Origin: Prevotella sp. 10(H)
GTDB lineage: Bacteria > Bacteroidota > Bacteroidia > Bacteroidales > Dysgonomonadaceae
Length of the DNA stretch: 64,000 nt
Direction: 5' to 3'
Assembly (NCBI RefSeq): GCF_000711235.1
Contig: NZ_JOMI01000007.1
Span: forward strand, 496,001-560,000
Positions 52,506 through 62,902 of this stretch are shown here, piece by piece. Under the pieces are notes generated by a model. That model was not told where the DNA came from. It searched no databases and saw only the letters and a list, made by a program, of their open reading frames with translations. A program made the position numbers and the translations under genes. Every line of letters starts with the position of its first letter. Position 1 is the stretch's first letter.

Positions 52506-52513
52506 TAATTTTG
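52506..52513 (+). promoter_or_regulatory. -7 box for the PUL regulator gene
   Basis: TAATTTTG matches TAnnTTTG, 18 bases before the ATG at 52532. A TTG at 52481-52483 or 52486-52488 could be the -33 box (22 or 17 base spacing). Confidence 0.45.
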
Positions 52514-52531
52514 AGATACTAAAGAGTGATT

Positions 52532-55351
52532 ATGATGCGATTATTGATATATATTATCTTTGCTATATTAGCCCAAATCTCATTATCTGCTTCTACCAAC
52601 AAACCCCATGTTATAAATCTACATAGAGAGCAATATCGCGCAGATAATAAAAACTGGTCGATAGGGCAGGACGAAAGGGGAGTTATGTATTTCGGTAATG
52701 ATATAGGCCTTTTGGAATTCGACGGTATAGAATGGAATCTAAATCGACTTCCGAATTCTCTTATAGCGCGTTCGGTTGCCGTTTTATCTCATAAAACTAT
52801 ATTTACGGGAAGTTATGAGGAGTTTGGCAGATGGGACAGGGATATTTCGGGTAAGCTTGTATATACATCGTTGAGCGATCATGTAGATAAGGCACTTTTC
52901 AAAAATGACGATTTCTGGAAGATATGGGTGACAAATGATCATGTTTATTTCCAGTCGTTTAACTCTATATATGTATATGATTACAATGAAGTAAAGCGAA
53001 TCCCTTCCGAAAAAGGATTTCTCTTTTTGACCAAAGTTAGAGATGAATTTCTTGTGCAGCAAATGAATGGCCCGCTGTTCAGTCTAAAAGGAGATTATCT
53101 GGAAAAAATAGAAGGAAGCGATATCTTTAATAACACAGACGTTCGGGTTATTCTTCCTTATCAGGAAGATCAATATCTGATTGGTACGGCAACCAAAGGC
53201 TTATATATATACGATGGTAAAGAATTCCGTGAATGGAATAAGACATTATCCGGAGTGCTGCATGCTACGGAATTGAATTGCGGAATACTATCTTCGAAAG
53301 GTATATATTTTTTCGGAACTATTCTAGATGGTATTTATCAGGTCAATGTTGAGGGCAATATAGTGGACCATATATCTTCTGCTAATATGCTTCAGAACAA
53401 CACGATACTTTCATTGTACGAGGACAATCTAGGTAATGTCTGGACAGCTTTGGACAGGGGGCTGGCGTATATTCAATACATAGAAAACATGAGTTGCTAT
53501 ACCGATCCGACAGGCAATACAGGTGCCGTATACAGCGGTGTATATTGGAATGATAAGCTGTTCATCGGAACTAATCAGGGTGTTTTCTATACTACTCATG
53601 ACGGCTTAAAAACCTCTGACGCATTATCAGATATGAAGTTAATAGAAGGTACTCAGGGACAGGTATGGACATTAAAAATTATAGATGATGTATTATATTG
53701 TTGCCATAACAAAGGCCTGAAAGAAATACATAAGAACTTATCTGTATCAGATGCTTTTTCAATCCGTACCGGAGTATTTAACATATCGGAAGCTACTGTA
53801 AAAGATCAGGATTTACTTATATTATCAACATATAGTTCGATAAAAATAGTTGACCGGAAGACAAAGCAGGTTTATAGTCCCGGACAGATATCCGAGCCTA
53901 TTATTAATGCACAGTTCGACCATTTGGGAAACATTTGGCTGGAACATTTCAACAGAGGAATGTATAGATGTAAACTGGAAGACGATTTCTCGGGATTCAG
54001 AACTTTCTCATATTATGGAGGAAATAATAGCGACGATCTCCCTTATAAGGTGAAGATATTTAAAGTCGGCGGACGCATCGTGTTATTGGGAAACAGTCAA
54101 TTTTATACTTATGATGATATAGCAAATAAGATTGTGCCGAGTATACAGTTAAATAAATGTTTCAATAATGTCAGGAATCTGAAACAGATAATCCCGATTA
54201 AAGATAATTTATTCTGGGCGGTCACCAGCGCTTCCATTTATAAGTTTTCTTACGATGGATATGAGGCATCTATTCTGGAAGACTATAATCTGGGTAGGAA
54301 TTTATCCTTGGTCAATGGGTATGAGAATATATCTATATTGAGTGATTCCAGCAGCCTGATTTGCCTCGACAACGGTTTCTTATTATATCATAGAAAAGAC
54401 GAAAGCCGGACAAATGCTTATTTATTGTCGCCATATTTAGAATCAATGCGTACATATAATATGGATGGTAATATAGAATATAAAGATATTGCTCATTTTT
54501 CCGAGGTTCACTACGATTTCAACACCGTTACATTTAGTTTTACATCCAGCAATGCCTTTGCTTCCGATTTGTCATTTCAGTATATGCTGGAGAATGTAGA
54601 CAAAGAATGGTCTGCCCCTCAAAAAATCAGCAGCGTATCATATCCTCGTCTGCCGACAGGAGAGTATAAATTTATCTTGCGTACGGTTGATAATTTGGGA
54701 AATTATTCAGATACGGTTGAGTACGGATTTGAGGTATTAGCACCATGGTATCAGAATATCTGGGCATATATGCTGTATACGATTTTAATTATGATTGTCT
54801 TATACATCATCTGGTTGCTGATCCTCCGGCGATATAGAAATCTTCATTTACAGAAAATCCGCCTGCGTGAAACCAGACGATTGAAGGTACTGACCAATGA
54901 ACTCCAACAGGAAGTGGAACAAAAGAGTGCGGAACTTCTCACGCAAACATCGTTTATTATTCAAAAAAATGAATTAATACTTAAGATTAAAGATATAATT
55001 GACGATTTCTATTCGAAGAATAAAACAAGCGCCTTGATTCCTCTCTATCAGAAAATAAATGCACTGTTAAATAATAGCATGAATTCGGAAGACGATTGGA
55101 AAACATTCCTGATAAAATTCGAGGAAAAACATACAAATTTCTTCAAAAAAATGAAGATGTTATATCCACAATTGACCAATACCGACCTTCGTCTTTGTGC
55201 CTGCCTCAAGCTCAATCTGGAGACAAAAGAGATTGCTTCTTTAATGAATTTATCGGTCAGAGCTGTAGAAAACAGCCGTTACAGATTACGAAAAAAGTTA
55301 AACATACAGCCTTCACAAAATTTAAACGAATTTTTCCTTGATATAGATTAA
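52532..55351 (+). CDS. membrane-spanning PUL regulator: propeller, Y_Y_Y, LuxR-type HTH
   Basis: 939 residues from ATG 52532 (52535 also possible; a GTG at 52526 is less likely). A signal/anchor at about 1-20; periplasmic two-component-regulator propeller repeats (about 25-650, e.g. NVWTALDRGLAYI, GNIWLEHFNRGMYR); a Y_Y_Y domain (about 655-730, with YEFVLRTVDNLGN-like wording); a membrane helix (about 741-766); a coiled coil; and a C-terminal LuxR-like HTH (about 880-920, LKLNLETKEIASLMNLSVRAVENSRYRLRKKL). There is no histidine kinase or receiver domain, so it is not an HTCS. It likely senses a glycan fragment in the periplasm and drives the SusC gene that follows. Confidence 0.88.
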   Translation: MMRLLIYIIFAILAQISLSASTNKPHVINLHREQYRADNKNWSIGQDERGVMYFGNDIGLLEFDGIEWNLNRLPNSLIARSVAVLSHKTIFTGSYEEFGRWDRDISGKLVYTSLSDHVDKALFKNDDFWKIWVTNDHVYFQSFNSIYVYDYNEVKRIPSEKGFLFLTKVRDEFLVQQMNGPLFSLKGDYLEKIEGSDIFNNTDVRVILPYQEDQYLIGTATKGLYIYDGKEFREWNKTLSGVLHATELNCGILSSKGIYFFGTILDGIYQVNVEGNIVDHISSANMLQNNTILSLYEDNLGNVWTALDRGLAYIQYIENMSCYTDPTGNTGAVYSGVYWNDKLFIGTNQGVFYTTHDGLKTSDALSDMKLIEGTQGQVWTLKIIDDVLYCCHNKGLKEIHKNLSVSDAFSIRTGVFNISEATVKDQDLLILSTYSSIKIVDRKTKQVYSPGQISEPIINAQFDHLGNIWLEHFNRGMYRCKLEDDFSGFRTFSYYGGNNSDDLPYKVKIFKVGGRIVLLGNSQFYTYDDIANKIVPSIQLNKCFNNVRNLKQIIPIKDNLFWAVTSASIYKFSYDGYEASILEDYNLGRNLSLVNGYENISILSDSSSLICLDNGFLLYHRKDESRTNAYLLSPYLESMRTYNMDGNIEYKDIAHFSEVHYDFNTVTFSFTSSNAFASDLSFQYMLENVDKEWSAPQKISSVSYPRLPTGEYKFILRTVDNLGNYSDTVEYGFEVLAPWYQNIWAYMLYTILIMIVLYIIWLLILRRYRNLHLQKIRLRETRRLKVLTNELQQEVEQKSAELLTQTSFIIQKNELILKIKDIIDDFYSKNKTSALIPLYQKINALLNNSMNSEDDWKTFLIKFEEKHTNFFKKMKMLYPQLTNTDLRLCACLKLNLETKEIASLMNLSVRAVENSRYRLRKKLNIQPSQNLNEFFLDID

Positions 55352-55664
55352 TGTTTTTAAATATTTGATATATAGATTATTACTTTTATTTGAGAGGTGA
55401 TAGTGAGGTGGTGGTATTGTTAAAAATAGGATAGGTGTATTTAGGATGTATTAACTTTTAGAAACACTTTTGTCATAATCCCTAATTTTGAAGGCAAATC
55501 TAATATCACGACCCAGAAAGAGTTATGGTAATCTAAAATTTTATATCAAGAAAACAACAACGGAAAAACGCCTTAAAAAATCTTAAAGAATTATTACCCT
55601 TCCTGTTTCAGTCGTTCATAGTAGATTTTATTTGAAAATGTGTGTTTAAATAAAAAGTAAAACT
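55352..55664 (+). promoter_or_regulatory. upstream region and leader of the SusC operon
   Basis: 313 bases with no gene. It holds the likely SusC promoter at 55483-55490 and an untranslated leader of about 170 bases. The regulator probably binds between 55352 and 55480. I found no clear palindrome or riboswitch in the leader. Confidence 0.55.
55483..55490 (+). promoter_or_regulatory. -7 box of the SusC operon
   Basis: TAATTTTG matches TAnnTTTG. The -33 element is not clear, which fits an activated promoter. Confidence 0.45.
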
Positions 55665-58600
55665 ATGGAAATTAAACCAAAAAGAACATTAATTACATCA
55701 GGGTCAGGATCCTTTCTCATGAGAGGCTTTCTGTTCCTTACCTGCTTATTACTGGCGGGTACTGTAAGTATTTATGCTCAGACAAAGACTATCTCCGGTA
55801 AGGTTACGGACACTGCCGATGAGCCTTTGATCGGAGTCAGCGTGCGTATACAAGGCACAACGACGGGAACCATTACTAATGTCGATGGCGAATACTCTAT
55901 ATCTGCCGGTACAGGCGACATATTAGAGTTCTCTTATGTGGGTATGAAGGCACAACTTGTAACAGTCGGTTCACAAACAACATTGAATATAATATTGGAA
56001 GACGATGCCCAAATGCTTACTGAAACAGTAGTAATCGGTTATGGTACTGCCAGAAAACGCGACCTTACCGGTTCTATTGTGAGTATAAAAGCAGAGGACA
56101 TTGCAAACAGGCCGGCTTCTAACCCATTGGCGAATTTGCAGGGTAGGATTGCAGGGGTTCAGGTTGTGAATACAGGCCGTGCAGGACAGGACCCTGAAAT
56201 CCGTATCCGTGGTACTAATTCCATTAATGGATACAAACCTCTTTACGTTGTTGACGGATTATTTACGGATAATATTAACTTCCTCAATCCTGTAGACGTA
56301 GAATCTATGGAGATACTGAAAGACCCTTCATCTCTTGCTATCTTCGGGGTACGCGGTGCGAATGGTGTTGTAATTATCACTACAAAGAAAGCAAAAGAAG
56401 GACAGACAATGGTGAATATAAATTCATCCATTGGTTTCAAACATGTAGCCGATAGGATAGACTTGGTGAATGCTGCACAATTTAAAGAATTGTATAGTGA
56501 ACAACTATGGTATCAGGGTGCAGATCCTTACGATTTTTCAGGTTGGACAGGAGATACCGACTGGCAGAAGGAAATTTTTCAGGATGGTATAATTACAAAT
56601 CATAATATCAGTATTACCGGATCCTCAGAGAAGAATAGATTCTATCTGGGAGCAGGCTATACAATGGAAGAAGGTACCATTAAGCATGAAAAGTTGAGTA
56701 AAGTATCAATCTCTTTAGGTAGTGAATATAATGTATCTAAAGCCTTACGTTTCGGATTTCAGGTAAACGGAGCTAAGACCTTACCTCCTGACGGAAAAGG
56801 CGTTCAGGCAGCTGTATGGGAAGCTCCTATAGTACCTGCCGGGCAATATAAAGACCCTACAACAGGTAAATCATATTTTTATGCAGCTCCTGATTTCCAG
56901 CAACAGGTTACCAACCCCCTTGTAGATGTAGAGCAGCGGGCAAGACATACACGTGCTGTTAATCACCGCATAGTCGGTAATGTATACGGAGAACTCGATA
57001 TCTTGAAAAATCTTACATTCCGTGCTACTTTCTCTTTAGACTATGGTATAGAAGAATCCAGAGGTCTTAAACCTATTGTACAAGTATACGATCCTGTACA
57101 GAAAAGAATATACTCTCCTACAGGCATGGATGTTGCATCTGTCAGCCAGTCAAAAGCAACCCGCTTTGCTGCGCAATCGGATTATTTGCTCACATATCAG
57201 GGCAAATTCAACGATGATCATAATCTGACTCTTACAGGAGGTATTACTACCAACTATGATGAATATTCCAGGCTAGAAGGTACACGCAGTCAGGATCCGA
57301 ATTCCGATTTTGAAATTACAGACGATCCGGATTTATGGTGGATAAGCATATTTGGTGGTGAAGGGCGTAACAATAACGGAGAGCAATACCGTAAATATAC
57401 TATGTCTTATCTTGTAAGGGCTTTATATAATTATCAGAACCGTTATCTGTTCAATGCTTCTTTCAGACGTGACGGTGCATCTGCATTTAAACGTACAAAT
57501 AATACATGGGACAATTTTTACTCTTTCGGGGGTGGTTGGATCGTTTCTGAAGAAAAATTCATGGAGGATCAGAATATCATAGATTACCTTAAAATCAAAG
57601 GCTCTTGGGGTGTTCTTGGCAGTCAGGCTACCGGAGGATATGATTATCCGGCTTATCCATTGCTGGTAAGTGAAGGTGCTGCTATATTCGGAGATAATAT
57701 TATTGAGGGAAAAGTACCGAAATATGTTGCCCCGATGGGTTTAGGCTGGGAGAAAACATATTCTTGGGAAGTAGGATTCGAAATGAATCTTTTAAAGAAC
57801 AGATTACGTATCGAGCCTGTGTATTACAGCAAACTTACAAAAGATATTTTAGTTGAAGTGCCAAGATCAGGAGGTTTAAGACCGGCTTTATCCAATATTG
57901 GAGAAGTGGAGAATAAAGGATTTGAATTATCAGCTTCGTGGAATGACAAAATAGGAGATTTCACTTATTCATTAGGTGCTAATTTAACAACTATCAATAA
58001 TGAAGTGAAAAAGCTGTTAGGTAATCAACCATTGCAATATGGAACATCAGCCCGTAAGATGTCATGGACCAAGGAAGGTTTCCCTATCGGACACTTTTTC
58101 GGATATAAGGTTGAAGGAGTGTACCAGAATAATGAAGATATAAAACAATCTCCTGTTAATACTCAGTTCCCTGTTGCTCCAGGCGATCTTAAATTTGTAG
58201 ATGTAAATAAGGACGGCAAGATTGACGAAAATGACAGAACTAAAATAGGTGATCCTACACCGGACTTCACATATGGTTTTAATATCAATCTCGGATATAA
58301 GAATTTCGACCTTTCTATAGATATGATGGGTGTATATGGTAATGAAATTTACAGGGATTGGGATAACCAGAACTTTGCCCGTATCAATTATATGAAACAC
58401 GATCTTAATAGATGGCATGGGGAAGGTACTTCCAATTGGGATCCTATATTGCTTTTAAGAGACGTAAATCGGCAGATATCGAATTACTATATTGAAGACG
58501 GTAGTTTCTTCCGTATCAAAAATCTGCAATTAGGTTATACTTTCGATTCCAGCCTGCTTAATAAGATATTTGTAAAATCATTACGAGTATATGCAAATAT

Positions 58601-58748
58601 AGAGAATCTGAAGACCTGGAAAAAGAACACAGGATATACACCTGAGCTCGGAGGTACTGCTACGGCATTCGGCATAGATCAGGTGGGCGAAAATGGCGCA
58701 TATCCTATGCCTGCTGTATATACATTTGGTATAAATCTAACTTTCTAA
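55665..58748 (+). CDS. SusC/RagA-family TonB-dependent outer-membrane receptor
   Basis: 1027 residues. Long N-terminal signal (about 15-40), carboxypeptidase-regulatory-like domain (about 42-125), the VVIGYGTARKRDLTGSI transition, plug domain (about 130-245; PLANLQGRIAGVQV, IRIRGTNSI, VVDGLFTD), then the beta barrel ending in ATFGIDQ…YTFGINLTF. No N-terminal STN domain is seen, so it should not signal through an anti-sigma factor; this agrees with control by the preceding propeller/HTH regulator. It imports oligosaccharides, likely beta-1,2-glucan fragments by context. It opens the operon; SusD starts 12 bases later. Confidence 0.94.
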   Translation: MEIKPKRTLITSGSGSFLMRGFLFLTCLLLAGTVSIYAQTKTISGKVTDTADEPLIGVSVRIQGTTTGTITNVDGEYSISAGTGDILEFSYVGMKAQLVTVGSQTTLNIILEDDAQMLTETVVIGYGTARKRDLTGSIVSIKAEDIANRPASNPLANLQGRIAGVQVVNTGRAGQDPEIRIRGTNSINGYKPLYVVDGLFTDNINFLNPVDVESMEILKDPSSLAIFGVRGANGVVIITTKKAKEGQTMVNINSSIGFKHVADRIDLVNAAQFKELYSEQLWYQGADPYDFSGWTGDTDWQKEIFQDGIITNHNISITGSSEKNRFYLGAGYTMEEGTIKHEKLSKVSISLGSEYNVSKALRFGFQVNGAKTLPPDGKGVQAAVWEAPIVPAGQYKDPTTGKSYFYAAPDFQQQVTNPLVDVEQRARHTRAVNHRIVGNVYGELDILKNLTFRATFSLDYGIEESRGLKPIVQVYDPVQKRIYSPTGMDVASVSQSKATRFAAQSDYLLTYQGKFNDDHNLTLTGGITTNYDEYSRLEGTRSQDPNSDFEITDDPDLWWISIFGGEGRNNNGEQYRKYTMSYLVRALYNYQNRYLFNASFRRDGASAFKRTNNTWDNFYSFGGGWIVSEEKFMEDQNIIDYLKIKGSWGVLGSQATGGYDYPAYPLLVSEGAAIFGDNIIEGKVPKYVAPMGLGWEKTYSWEVGFEMNLLKNRLRIEPVYYSKLTKDILVEVPRSGGLRPALSNIGEVENKGFELSASWNDKIGDFTYSLGANLTTINNEVKKLLGNQPLQYGTSARKMSWTKEGFPIGHFFGYKVEGVYQNNEDIKQSPVNTQFPVAPGDLKFVDVNKDGKIDENDRTKIGDPTPDFTYGFNINLGYKNFDLSIDMMGVYGNEIYRDWDNQNFARINYMKHDLNRWHGEGTSNWDPILLLRDVNRQISNYYIEDGSFFRIKNLQLGYTFDSSLLNKIFVKSLRVYANIENLKTWKKNTGYTPELGGTATAFGIDQVGENGAYPMPAVYTFGINLTF

Positions 58749-58759
58749 TAACTCGACAA

Positions 58760-60310
58760 ATGAAAAAATATATTATAAATAAACTTTGTATTTCATTCGT
58801 GCTGATACTTACTGTATTAACATATACAGCATGTAATGATATGTTGGACCAAAAACCTCAGGGTACGGCAACTGATACTAGCGGTACATTCGAATCAAAG
58901 ATTTTTGGCCTTTATGGAAAAGCCCGTGGATGGAGCATAAGCAGTGGAACTCCGGTTCTGGCTATACAGGGTTTCCGTTCGGAAGATGCCGAAAAGGGTA
59001 GTTCTGCGGATGATGGCGACAACGAAGCCAATTATTTTGATAACTTTCAGTACAATAAAGTTGGTATGATTGAAGGTTACTGGTCGGCACATTTCGAACT
59101 GATTCAGAATGCAAATTCCGTTATCGATGATATGAAGGCCGTACCGGTTGAAGAGCAAAATGACCGTTTTGTTATAAATTATGCTGAAGCTCACTTTTTC
59201 AGAGCGTTTGCATTCTTTAATCTTGTACGGGCTTTCGGAGAGGTTCCATTGTTAAACTTTAAAATTAATGAAGGTGAAGAAGCCAAGGCTAATATTCCTA
59301 AATCCTCTATAGCAGATATTTATAAGCAAATAGATGATGACCTGAAAATTGCGGAAGAGGGATTGCCTACTTCGTGGGAGAAGAAATTCATTGGCCGTTT
59401 GACTTGGGGCGCTGCAAGAGCCTTACATGCAAAGACATACCTTACTCGCAACGATTGGCCGAATACTTATGCTGCAGCGATGGATGTAGTAAGTTCAGGC
59501 ATTTATAATTTGGATACCCCTTTTAATCAGATCTTCAGAGAATCGGGGGAAAACTCGAGCGAGTCGGTATTAGAGTTTCAGTGTACTGCAGTCGCTTCTG
59601 AAAGCGATATAAACAAATATGGCAGCCAGTTTTCTCAGGCACAAGGTGTCAGAGGTGGCGGTGAATGGGATTTAGGCTGGGGATGGCACACACCGACAGA
59701 GATTTTGGCAAATGCTTTCGAACCGAATGATCCCCGAAAAGATGAAACGCTATTGTATTTCTACAAATCACAGGCTGAAGCTGATGCTCCGGGAGCTATA
59801 GCTAATAAACCTTGGGGAGAGAAACCTATTGCCTATGGAACTGTTATAGCAAAATACTTTAATAAGAAGGCTTATACCGACCCTGCATTACGGGATAAGT
59901 ATGCTTCTGCATCGCGACAGGGTGGATGGGTTAATATTCGGATTATCCGATTTGCCGATGTGGTATTGATGGCTGCAGAAGCGGCTAACGAAATGGGAGG
60001 TAAAACCGATGAAGCTCTGGAATTACTGGAAAGAATTCGTGCACGTGCCAGAGGAGGCGACAACACAATATTGCCTGAAGTAACTACTACCGATCAGGCA
60101 GAATTGAGAAATGCCATTCGTCACGAAAGACGTATCGAACTGGCTATGGAATTTGACAGGTTCTATGATCTTGTACGTTGGGGTATTGCAAAAGATGTAT
60201 TGCATGCGGCCGGTAAGACTAACTATGAGGACAAACATGCATTATTGCCGATTCCTCAACTTGAAATAGATAAATCAAATGGAGTATTGGTTCAGAATCC
60301 TAACTATTAA
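58760..60310 (+). CDS. SusD/RagB-family glycan-binding lipoprotein
   Basis: 516 residues. Lipobox TYTAC (Cys25). The SusD fold is seen through the TPR-like helices (YAEAHFFRAFAFFNLVRAFGEVPL, VVLMAAEAANEMGG) and the C-terminal RHERRIELAMEFDRFYDLVRWG signature. It caps the SusC channel and binds the sugar. It sits 12 bases after SusC and 12 before the LamG lipoprotein. Confidence 0.94.
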   Translation: MKKYIINKLCISFVLILTVLTYTACNDMLDQKPQGTATDTSGTFESKIFGLYGKARGWSISSGTPVLAIQGFRSEDAEKGSSADDGDNEANYFDNFQYNKVGMIEGYWSAHFELIQNANSVIDDMKAVPVEEQNDRFVINYAEAHFFRAFAFFNLVRAFGEVPLLNFKINEGEEAKANIPKSSIADIYKQIDDDLKIAEEGLPTSWEKKFIGRLTWGAARALHAKTYLTRNDWPNTYAAAMDVVSSGIYNLDTPFNQIFRESGENSSESVLEFQCTAVASESDINKYGSQFSQAQGVRGGGEWDLGWGWHTPTEILANAFEPNDPRKDETLLYFYKSQAEADAPGAIANKPWGEKPIAYGTVIAKYFNKKAYTDPALRDKYASASRQGGWVNIRIIRFADVVLMAAEAANEMGGKTDEALELLERIRARARGGDNTILPEVTTTDQAELRNAIRHERRIELAMEFDRFYDLVRWGIAKDVLHAAGKTNYEDKHALLPIPQLEIDKSNGVLVQNPNY

Positions 60311-60321
60311 TAAAGATTACT

Positions 60322-61128
60322 ATGGAACTTAAAAAATATATATACCCGATATTGGCTGCTACATTATTAATGTTTACAGCACAGTCCTGCTTTCAGGATA
60401 TGGACCACCCTGCTTTCAACTATCCGGAGGAACCAGCTAAGCCACCAATTAATGAAGAGGGGCAAATACTTTATCTGACATTCGAAGATAATTATAAAGA
60501 TGAAATAAGTGGCAGTGACCTAACAGTAGTAGGAACTCCGGGCTTTTCGAATGGCAGAATAGGTAAATGCTATGCCGGAGCTGCAGATAGTTATCTGACA
60601 TTTAAAACCGCAGATTTTCCCGAAGCACTAGGAGCAGACTTTTCCGTTGCTTTTTGGTATAAATTGAATTCTAGTCCTGATCGTGCCGGTATAATAAGCA
60701 TAGGTCCGGTTACTCCGAATATGGGTCCGGAAGGACAGAATAATAGAACTGCCGGAATCAGGCTGTTCCGCGAACAGGCCGGAAATAAACAGCGTATCAA
60801 AGCTAACTTCGGTAATGGAACATCTGATGGTTGGCTCGATAGTGAAAATGCCGATTTAGATCCTGCTGTAGCGGGATGGAAACATATTGCATTTACCCTT
60901 ACTAAAGGAAAGGCAGTGATGTATATAGATGGTGTAGAGGCAGCTTCAGGCGATATTACTGAGGTTAGCTGGCAGGGATGTGATATCATGTCTATAGCTT
61001 CAGGTGCTCCGCGTTTTACTGAATGGGGACATTTATCTGATAATAGTTCGATTGATCAGTTGCGCGTATTTAACAGGACATTGACTCTGGAAGAAGTCAA
61101 GATTATTATTTTAAACGAATCTGAATAA
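60322..61128 (+). CDS. LamG/concanavalin-like surface glycan-binding lipoprotein
   Basis: 268 residues. Lipobox TAQSC (Cys23) and a Pro-rich linker (about 32-45) lead to one LamG-type jellyroll domain (about 48-268; LYLTFEDNYKDEISG, FSVAFWYKLNS, WKHIAFTLTKGKAVMYIDG, DNSSIDQLRVFNRTLTLEEV). No hydrolase motif is seen. Position after SusD suggests a surface glycan-binding protein (the SusE/SusF place) of this PUL. Its binding target is not visible. Confidence 0.82.
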   Translation: MELKKYIYPILAATLLMFTAQSCFQDMDHPAFNYPEEPAKPPINEEGQILYLTFEDNYKDEISGSDLTVVGTPGFSNGRIGKCYAGAADSYLTFKTADFPEALGADFSVAFWYKLNSSPDRAGIISIGPVTPNMGPEGQNNRTAGIRLFREQAGNKQRIKANFGNGTSDGWLDSENADLDPAVAGWKHIAFTLTKGKAVMYIDGVEAASGDITEVSWQGCDIMSIASGAPRFTEWGHLSDNSSIDQLRVFNRTLTLEEVKIIILNESE

Positions 61129-61138
61129 TTTATTGCAT

Positions 61139-61179
61139 ATAAGTCTTCTGTCCCGAAATATTTAGGACAGAAGACTTAT
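61139..61179 (+). promoter_or_regulatory. 15-bp perfect hairpin between LamG and GH144 genes
   Basis: ATAAGTCTTCTGTCC (61139-61153) pairs perfectly with 61165-61179 around an 11-base loop. There is no T run after it, so it is not a classic terminator. It could protect the 3' end of the SusC-SusD-LamG message or lower expression of the enzymes downstream. Confidence 0.6.
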
Positions 61180-61206
61180 ATAATATTGAAACAAAAGTAA
61201 ATAGAT

Positions 61207-62862
61207 ATGTTGAAGTGGTTTTATTCATATATTCTTCTTATAGGAATTTTCCTTCAGGCTTGTAGTAGTGATGATAATACTCCACCGATTGAGAATTTCA
61301 CTCTCGAAGAAATTACCATAAACGGTAAGACAAATCAAGAGGCTTTCAGCAATATCGATCCGCAGAATTTATCTGTAGAATTGAAATTCTCTACTGCGGT
61401 TGATAAAAGTACTGTAGATGGAAATATCATATTGAAGGATAAGGGTAATCAGCAAATCAAATTATCATATACCTACGGGGATAATAAAACAGTAACTTTA
61501 AAACCGGTTGCAAACTTAAGTTCTTATTCGAAATATACATTATCTATCTGGCCGGGATTAAAATCTACAGCCGGGGTTACTCTTTCCACAGGTAAGAATT
61601 ATGACATATCCACCACGATTGACATGACCGATAAATTTCCACGCATACCCGATGAAGATTTATTGGATTTAGTACAAAGCCAGACATTCAAATACTTCTG
61701 GGAATTCGGTCATCCGGTATCAGGCATGGCACGCGAAAGAACGACATCAGGTGATGTCGTTACCACAGGAGGGACAGGCTTTGGTGTAATGGCAATGATT
61801 GTTGCAGCCGAAAGAGGCTTTGTTTCAAAAAATGATGCATTATCTCGTATACAGAAGATAGTAACATTCCTAGATACAAAATGTACTAGTTATCACGGAG
61901 TCTTTTCCCATTGGGTCAACGGTGCCACCGGTGCCACTCAACCATTCAGCCAATATGACGATGGGGCTGACCTTGTAGAAACGGCGCTGCTATTTCAGGG
62001 ATTACTTACAGCCAGACAATATTTCAAAGCGAATACCACTGCGGAAACTAAACTAAGAGAAGATATTACCCGACTATGGGAAGCTATAGAATGGACATGG
62101 TTCCAACGAGACGGACAAAATGCTCTTTACTGGCATTGGAGCCCTAATTATGGATGGCAGATGAATATGAAGGTATCAGGGTGGAATGAAGCGCTTATAG
62201 TTTATGCTTTAGCTGCATCATCACCGACTCATCCTATTACAGCAGGAGTATATAAACAGGGCTGGACGAGGAACGGTGCTTTTACTAACGGAAAATCTTT
62301 TTATGGTTATCAGCTTCTGTTAGGAGAAGACAATGGAGGTCCTTTGTTCTTCAGCCATTATTCATTTTTGGGAATAAACCCGAAAGATATGAAAGACCAG
62401 TATGCTAATTACTGGACACAAAACACAAATCACACATTAATAAACTATAACTACTGTATTGCCAATCCAAAAGGATACGGAGGTTACAGTGCAGATTGCT
62501 GGGGGCTTACCGCCAGCGACGGGGATAAAGGCTACAGCGCCCATTCTCCGACAAACGATAGAGGTGTTATTGCACCTACAGCGGCATTATCTTCCATGCC
62601 ATATACACCGGAAGAATCGATGAAGGCTTTACACTTCTTCTACTACAAACTTGGGGACAAATTATGGTCGGACTATGGATTTATTGATGCATTCAACTTA
62701 TCCGAACAATGGTACGACAACCAGCAGATTGCCATCGATCAGGGGCCGATAGTGGTTATGATAGAAAATTACAGGACAGGCTTATTATGGTCCCTGTTTA
62801 TGGCTGATCAGGAAATTAAGGACGGACTGAGAAAACTGGGTTTTCAGAGTCCTGAATTGTGA
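61207..62862 (+). CDS. GH144 endo-beta-1,2-glucanase-type lipoprotein
   Basis: 551 residues. Lipobox LQAC (Cys19); a beta-sandwich Ig/Big_5-like domain (about 28-140); then an (alpha/alpha)6 domain of the 'putative glucoamylase' type (about 150-545; RIPDEDLLDLVQSQTFKYFWEFGHP, GFGVMAMIVAAERGF, WNEALIVYALAASSPTHPI, ADCWGLTASDG, YDNQQIAIDQGPIVVMIENYRTGLLW). This is the GH144 pattern, known from Chitinophaga and Parabacteroides endo-beta-1,2-glucanases. It probably cuts linear or cyclic beta-1,2-glucan at the surface. The GH3 gene follows after 40 bases. Confidence 0.85.
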   Translation: MLKWFYSYILLIGIFLQACSSDDNTPPIENFTLEEITINGKTNQEAFSNIDPQNLSVELKFSTAVDKSTVDGNIILKDKGNQQIKLSYTYGDNKTVTLKPVANLSSYSKYTLSIWPGLKSTAGVTLSTGKNYDISTTIDMTDKFPRIPDEDLLDLVQSQTFKYFWEFGHPVSGMARERTTSGDVVTTGGTGFGVMAMIVAAERGFVSKNDALSRIQKIVTFLDTKCTSYHGVFSHWVNGATGATQPFSQYDDGADLVETALLFQGLLTARQYFKANTTAETKLREDITRLWEAIEWTWFQRDGQNALYWHWSPNYGWQMNMKVSGWNEALIVYALAASSPTHPITAGVYKQGWTRNGAFTNGKSFYGYQLLLGEDNGGPLFFSHYSFLGINPKDMKDQYANYWTQNTNHTLINYNYCIANPKGYGGYSADCWGLTASDGDKGYSAHSPTNDRGVIAPTAALSSMPYTPEESMKALHFFYYKLGDKLWSDYGFIDAFNLSEQWYDNQQIAIDQGPIVVMIENYRTGLLWSLFMADQEIKDGLRKLGFQSPEL

Positions 62863-62902
62863 AAATTGAAGGTAAAAGGAATAAGGATTAAATATAAGAA
62901 AA

